Positions 49,124 through 53,966 of a stretch of DNA of 53,966 bases are shown one piece after another. The position numbers and the translations under genes were made by a program. Under the pieces are notes generated by a model. That model did not search any database. It saw only the letters and a program-made list of their open reading frames with translations, and had not been told where the DNA came from. Numbering within the stretch: the stretch's first letter is position 1; each line of letters opens with the position of its first letter. Where the stretch lies: contig CABXIT010000005.1 in NCBI GenBank assembly GCA_902512325.1, positions 1 through 53,966 on the forward strand, read 5' to 3'. Source of the DNA: an uncultured Alphaproteobacteria bacterium (GTDB taxonomy: Bacteria > Pseudomonadota > Alphaproteobacteria > HIMB59 > GCA-002718135).

Positions 49124-49474
49124 TTATTCAATATTCACCATAACATGTCTAATATTGGTATAATCCTCTAAAGCAAAAGAAGATAAATCTTTTCCATAAC
49201 CAGAAGCTGTAACAATATCAAAACCACCTTCATTCATTAATGCTACCATTTCATCTGAAGTACCTGCTGTTTTAATATTTACTTTACAGCCAGTATTATC
49301 TTCATATCCGGTAACCCAATCAAAAGCTTCAACTGTTTCACCTCTCTCTAAATATCCAGCCCAAGCTACAACATTTAATTCACCTTCTCCATTTCCAAGA
49401 GATTGGAGTGGTGCCGCAAAAGTTGAGAATGAAAATAAAGAAATAAGTATACTTAAAAGACTTAAACGTTTCAT
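49124..49474 (-). pseudogene. Truncated PotD-like periplasmic polyamine-binding protein
   Basis: A 116-residue fragment. A signal peptide (MKRLSLLSILISLFSFSTFA) and the first part of an ABC binding protein are intact (GELNVVAWAGYLERGE; VNIKTAGTSDEMVALMNEGG; FDIVTASG), matching the start of the PotD-like family. Full-length relatives have about 350-380 residues. After TASG the sequence departs from the family for about 23 residues (YGKDLSSFALEDYTNIRH...) and stops. The ribosome-binding site (GGAGG) is intact, so the fragment may still be translated and exported. Most likely a deletion remnant. The functional PotD for potABC may lie left of the window. Confidence 0.75.
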
Positions 49475-49583
49475 AACTCCTCCGTTAATTAATGTATTCA
49501 ATTAATAATAATTTTATCAAAATTACCAGAAATAAAAGACTAATTTTATTTATAATTTAATTGATTATGAAACTTTTCAGTAA

Positions 49584-50981
49584 TTATATATGAATTGCCC
49601 TACCCTCTATACTCATAGCAGCTTCTTTCACCGCTTCACTTGTTGTAGGATGTGCATGACATATACGCGCAATATCTTCTGAACTTCCTCCAAATTCCAT
49701 TGTGGTAACAATTTCTGCAATCAATTGCCCTGCGTCATGACCAATGATGTGAGCACCGAGAATAGCATCTGTTTTGCTATCAGCTAATATTTTAACAAAG
49801 CCTTCCGGTGAAGAAGTGGTTAGCGCTCTACCATTAGCCATAAAAGGAAACTTACCAACTTTATAATCAACCTTTGCTTCTTTTAATTGACTCTCTGTTT
49901 TTCCGACAGAGGCAACTTCTGGACTTGTATAAACAATGGCTGGAATAATATCATAATTTATATGTGGCTTTTGACCATTAATGAGTTCCACGCATGCTAC
50001 ACCTTCTTCCTCTGCTTTGTGAGCAAGCATTGGTCCTGCAACGACATCACCAATCGCAAAAATTCCATCAATGTTTGTTTTGAATTTTTTATTAATCTCA
50101 ATTGAGTTCTTTTCATTTAGTTTTACACCAATGCCTTCTAAGTTGAGACCATTAGTATTAGGTTTACGACCAACAGACATTAAGACAACATCATACTTTT
50201 CAGTAATTTGTTTTTTATCTGATGATTCCATTGATACTTCCACGCCAGAATTACTTGCTTTGGTGGATATTACTTTGTGAGAAAGTTTAAATTCTAATCC
50301 TTGTTTTTTAAGAGATTTCATAAACTCTTGTGCAATCTCTTCATCCATTGTTGGAACTATTCTATCAAGCGCTTCTACAACTGTAACTTTAGATCCAAGT
50401 CTATTCCATACAGAGCCCATCTCTAATCCTATATAGCCACCGCCAATAACAAGAAGGGATTTAGGTACCGACTCTAATGCTAAAGCACCTGTTGATGTTA
50501 CAATTTTTTTTTCATCAACTGGTATTGTATCAATAGCAATAGAAGTAGATCCAGTTGCGATGATATAATTTTTTGCCGAATAATTTTTTTCTCCATCACT
50601 AGAAGATACTTTTATTTTTTTTGTATCAACAAAAGAAGCTAATCCTTGCAGGTGAGTAATTTTATTCTTTTTAAATAAAAACCCAATTCCAGAAGTTAAT
50701 TGTTTTACAATTTTGTTTTTACGTTGCATAAGTTTTGCCAAATCTAGAGCAACTTTACCAGTTGAAATGCCATGCTCTTCTGCATGTTTTGATATTTCTG
50801 CAAATTTTTCTGATGAATTCAATAAAGCTTTTGAAGGAATGCAACCTATGTTTAAACAAGTACCTCCAAGTGTTTTTTCCTTTTCAACACAAGCAACTTT
50901 CATCCCTAATTGAGCAGCTCTAATAGCTGCAACATATCCACCAGGCCCAGCTCCTATAACAATTAAATCAAAATCTGACAT
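49584..50981 (-). CDS. lpd: Dihydrolipoamide dehydrogenase (E3)
   Basis: A 465-residue FAD disulfide oxidoreductase that reoxidises lipoamide in 2-oxoacid dehydrogenase complexes. The FAD site is LIVIGAGPGGYVAAIRAAQLG at the N-terminus, the redox disulfide is in GGTCLNIGCIPSKAL near residue 40, the NAD site is LLVIGGGYIGLEMGSVW near 178 and the active His-Glu pair is in CHAHPTTSEA near 445. It abuts sucB with no gap, forming sucA-sucB-lpd. Confidence 0.97.
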   Translation of the reverse strand: MSDFDLIVIGAGPGGYVAAIRAAQLGMKVACVEKEKTLGGTCLNIGCIPSKALLNSSEKFAEISKHAEEHGISTGKVALDLAKLMQRKNKIVKQLTSGIGFLFKKNKITHLQGLASFVDTKKIKVSSSDGEKNYSAKNYIIATGSTSIAIDTIPVDEKKIVTSTGALALESVPKSLLVIGGGYIGLEMGSVWNRLGSKVTVVEALDRIVPTMDEEIAQEFMKSLKKQGLEFKLSHKVISTKASNSGVEVSMESSDKKQITEKYDVVLMSVGRKPNTNGLNLEGIGVKLNEKNSIEINKKFKTNIDGIFAIGDVVAGPMLAHKAEEEGVACVELINGQKPHINYDIIPAIVYTSPEVASVGKTESQLKEAKVDYKVGKFPFMANGRALTTSSPEGFVKILADSKTDAILGAHIIGHDAGQLIAEIVTTMEFGGSSEDIARICHAHPTTSEAVKEAAMSIEGRAIHI

Positions 50982-52178
50982 TTATACTCCTAAAATTAAC
51001 TTTGATGGGTTTTCTAATAAATTTTTAATACTTATTAAAAAACCAACACTCTCTTTGCCATCAATAATGCGGTGATCATAACTAAATGCAAGATACATCA
51101 TTGGTCGAATAACAATTTCATCATCAACAACAACGGCTCTTTTTTGAATATTGTGCATACCTAAAATTCCTGATTGAGGTCTATTAATAATTGGTGTGCT
51201 TAACATTGACCCATACACACCGCCGTTTGAAATAGTAAATGTGCCACCTGTTAAATCATTCATGGTTAAACTACCTTCTTTTGCTTTTGTGCTAAGCTCA
51301 ACAATTTGTTGCTCAATATCCCCAAAGGTCATTGTATCCGCATCTTTTAAAACAGGAACAACTAAACCTTTTTCTGTTCCAACAGCAATACCAATATCAA
51401 AGTGATTTTTATAAATAATATTGCCTTCACGAATTTCAGCATTAACAGCAGGAAATTCTTGAAGGCTTGCAACAACAGCTTTAATAAAAAAAGACATAAA
51501 GCCAAGTTTTACATTATAGCGTTCCAGGAAGTCTTCTTTTTTTGTTTCACGAACTTTCATTATTTCTGACATATCAACTTCATTAAAAGTTGTAAGAATT
51601 GCAGCCGTGTTTTGAGACTCTTTTAATCTAGTTGCAATTGTTTTTCTGATCTTAGACATCTTCACAACTTCTTCTCTTTCTTTTGCAGTTGCTTTATTTG
51701 AAGATGGCTGATTCATAAAATTAAACACATCTTCCTTTGTCAAACGACCATCACCTCTTGAAGGTGTAATTTTTTCTAAATCTAAATTATTTTCGTCAAT
51801 GAGTTTTTTTACTGCCGGAGAAAGTTTATTGTTTTCCCTATTATTGGTACTTAGAATAGTTTCTTGTTTTTTTTCTTCTTTAATTTCTTCTTTTGCAGGT
51901 TTTTCCGTAACCGTTTTTTTAGGTGTTACAGATTCTTTTACATCTTTTTTATCACCTAAAAGAGCAAGTACTCCACCAATATTAACATCAGCACCTTCTT
52001 TAACTTTTATTTCTGATATAGAGCCTGCGCTTGGTGCTGGAACTTCTACAGTAATTTTATCTGTTTCAATCTCAACTAAAGGTTCATCGGCTTCAAATGA
52101 ATCACCTACTTTTTTTAACCATTTAGAAACAGTCGCTTCTTTTATAGATTCGCCAAGGGTTGGTACAATTAACTCCAT
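50982..52178 (-). CDS. sucB: Dihydrolipoyl succinyltransferase (E2 of 2-oxoglutarate dehydrogenase)
   Basis: A 398-residue E2. The lipoyl domain (1-78) has its lipoylated lysine in [14 protein letters not shown] near residue 42. A charged linker (about 80-112) and an E3/E1-binding domain ([15 protein letters not shown]; about 115-155) follow. The catalytic acyltransferase domain ends with [16 protein letters not shown] near 370, carrying the active His and Asp. It lies 33 bases after sucA. Confidence 0.97.
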   Translation of the reverse strand: MELIVPTLGESIKEATVSKWLKKVGDSFEADEPLVEIETDKITVEVPAPSAGSISEIKVKEGADVNIGGVLALLGDKKDVKESVTPKKTVTEKPAKEEIKEEKKQETILSTNNRENNKLSPAVKKLIDENNLDLEKITPSRGDGRLTKEDVFNFMNQPSSNKATAKEREEVVKMSKIRKTIATRLKESQNTAAILTTFNEVDMSEIMKVRETKKEDFLERYNVKLGFMSFFIKAVVASLQEFPAVNAEIREGNIIYKNHFDIGIAVGTEKGLVVPVLKDADTMTFGDIEQQIVELSTKAKEGSLTMNDLTGGTFTISNGGVYGSMLSTPIINRPQSGILGMHNIQKRAVVVDDEIVIRPMMYLAFSYDHRIIDGKESVGFLISIKNLLENPSKLILGV

Positions 52179-52211
52179 AGTATTTATCTTCTATTTAACA
52201 TGTTAACTCGT

Positions 52212-53966
52212 TTATTCAATTGGCAGTTTATATTTAACAAGAGAAACTCCTGATTTTTCATTTTCAATTTCATCCAGATTTGCCTGGGTTGCTAATCGTA
52301 CAATATTTTTTTGATTTGCTAAGTGTCGATCAAATACTCCCGTTGCAGGAGATGCTGCAGATCTTCTTCCAATAAAATGTAATTCATTTTTAGAGCCTAC
52401 TAAATGTAATACTGATTTAAGTCTCCTTTCAATAAATTGCCAAGCTCCCATATTTTTTGGCTCCTCTTGACACCAAATCATTTCACAATGACTAAATTTT
52501 TTAATTCCTTGTTTTAACGCCTCATAAGGAAAAGGGTACAATTGTTCTAACCGTATTATATAAACATTATTTAATTGCAGTTCATTTATATAATCTTGCA
52601 ATTCAAAATAAATTTTTCCTGAACAAAACACAATACGATTAACATTTTTATATTCTTCTTCAGAAAGTGGGTTGCTGAGTACACGATGAAAAGTAGAACC
52701 ATTTACAAAATCTTCCAATGAAGATGTATTGGCTTTATGACGAAGAGTCGATTTGGGCGTCATCAATACCAGGGGCTTTCTAAAATCTCTCATCATTTGT
52801 CTTCGTAAAATATGAAAATAGTTTGCAGGACTAGTACAGTTTGCTACTTGAATATTGTCTTCTGCACACATTTGTAAAAAACGCTCTAATCGTGAACTTG
52901 TATGCTCAGGGCCTTGTCCTTCATGGCCATGTGGTAATAATAAAGTCAATCCAGACATACGTAACCATTTTCTTTCACCCGTTGTAATGAACTGATCAAT
53001 TATTGTTTGAGCGCCATTGGAAAAATCTCCAAATTGAGCTTCCCAAATAACTAATGTTTTTGGGTCCGCTTGTGAATAGCCATACTCAAAACCGAGGACA
53101 CCATATTCAGATAAAAAACTATCAACAATTTCAAATAGCGCTTGATCTTCTCTAAAATGACGAAGAGGAACAAATCTTTTTTCATTTACTTGATCATATA
53201 AAACGGCATGACGATGACTGAAAGTTCCTCTGCCAACATCTTGTCCTGAAAGACGAACACCGTAGCCATCTTTGAGTAAGGTTGCAAAAGCCAAAGCCTC
53301 AGCTGTAGCCCAATCAATATTTTTCCCTTCATTAATTGATTCTTGTCGGTCATTATAAATTTTTTGTATTCTTTTGTGAGGAATAAAATCGTTAGGTATA
53401 GAATGCATCTCTTTAGCTAAAACTTTTAATTCATCTTCTGTTGAAGATGTTTGCATCAATCGATGCTATTTTTATACCAGTCCAAGTACCATCTAACCAA
53501 TCTGCTTTATTTGGTTTATAAGATTTTGATAACTCAAATTCACTATCTAAGAAATTCTTAAAATCAGAAATTTTACTTTTTGCTTCTTCCTCACTTAATA
53601 CGTCTTCTCTTACTAACTGTTCTGTATATATATTAAGAGTTGTTAAATGACTCTTAATTTTTTTATACATTAAAGGTTGGGTAAACATAGGTTCGTCCGC
53701 TTCATTGTGCCCTGATCGCCTATAACAAAACATATCAACAACAACATCTTCTTTAAATAAATTTCTATACTCTGCCGCAAGTCTACATACATGAACAACA
53801 GCTTCTGGGTCATCACCATTTACGTGAAAAATTGGCGCTTGAACCATTTTTGCAATCTCAGTGCAGTAAGGGGCAGATCGTCCATAATGAGGTGTTGTCG
53901 TAAAACCAATTTGATTATTTATAACAAAATGTATAGTGCCTCCTGTACGAAACCCTCTAAGTTGAG
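52212..53966 (-). CDS. sucA: 2-oxoglutarate dehydrogenase E1, partial and frameshifted
   Basis: The C-terminal part of a thiamine-diphosphate E1 (full length about 950 residues; the N-terminus is beyond the right edge). From the edge to about 53465 one frame reads LRGFRTGGTIHFVINNQIGF, APIFHVNGDDPEAVVHVCRL and RRSGHNEADEPMFTQP. The next frame then carries QTSSTEDELKVLAKEMHSIP and LSGQDVGRGTFSHRHAVLYD to the normal end. A plus-one shift between about 53434 and 53466 is needed to join them. The site contains a small palindrome (GCATC-AATC-GATGC, 53453-53466). An assembly error is likely, because sucB and lpd are intact and this TCA-cycle gene is usually essential. Confidence 0.9.

Noticed and set aside
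52212..53847. Two separate small genes in place of sucA.
   Set aside because: Both halves continue one conserved E1 protein in order, and the split falls in the middle of the conserved transition, so a frameshift is the better explanation.

Overview
The window is a low-GC, gene-dense chromosomal segment from an alphaproteobacterium, most likely a streamlined marine lineage (AEGEAN-169/HIMB59-like or SAR11-like; this is inferred from composition and gene content). Supporting evidence is the alphaproteobacterial gene order (argH-lptM-lysA, tyrC-hisC-metX-metW, rplU-rpmA-obgE-proB-proA-nadD-rsfS, priA beside atpHAGDC, sucA-sucB-lpd), a SAM-II riboswitch before metX, COQ7, a bactofilin, very short intergenic gaps and many start/stop overlaps. 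I see no insertion sequence, prophage, integrase, CRISPR array or rRNA. There is one tRNA. No gene-free stretch exceeds 300 bases; the longest, 10829-11096, holds the upstream regions of the bactofilin and the tRNA.

Layout. Bases 1-8613 (minus strand) form one apparent amine-catabolism operon: flavin monooxygenase, RidA, DUF1028 Ntn-hydrolase, PuuC-like aldehyde dehydrogenase, trimethylamine/dimethylamine-dehydrogenase-like flavoprotein, then PotA, PotB and PotC of a polyamine-type ABC importer. A 23-residue membrane peptide and a SpeD-type decarboxylase with a structured leader follow (8746-9310). Bases 9429-14610 hold a DMT exporter, a bactofilin, tRNA-Leu(CAA), a YqaA-DsbB-COQ7 run, an HNH protein, a carboxylesterase, a frameshifted twin-transmembrane gene and a small charged protein. 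Bases 14618-20738 are a minus-strand operon of FadN-like enzyme, DmdB-like acyl-CoA ligase, MetY and an alpha/beta hydrolase.

Bases 20808-29906 carry amino-acid biosynthesis (argH, lysA, tyrC, a chorismate mutase-HisC fusion, riboswitch-controlled metX-metW), plsC and gloB. Bases 29997-36773 are the L21/L27/Obg/proline/NadD/RsfS/CtpA/RppH block. An unusual three-gene cassette (CmoA-like methyltransferase, second methyltransferase-fold protein, enolase-superfamily enzyme) lies at 36843-39412, before the F1 ATP synthase operon, priA, transaldolase-like fsa, DUF484, a MATE exporter, a broken PotD-like gene, and lpd-sucB-sucA, which runs off the right edge.

Themes. Polyamine or methylated-amine uptake and oxidation dominate the left end, with SpeD nearby. 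Sulfur/methionine metabolism appears twice (MetY in a fatty-acid-type operon; MetX/MetW under a SAM-II element). Three genes (twin-transmembrane, DUF484, sucA) have apparent single-base frameshifts, two of them in or next to A runs, and rsfS has no ATG/GTG/TTG start. These may be assembly errors or real biology and should be checked first. The canonical loci for ftsEX and for rlmH/envC are empty, suggesting loss of the FtsEX-EnvC cell-wall-splitting module.
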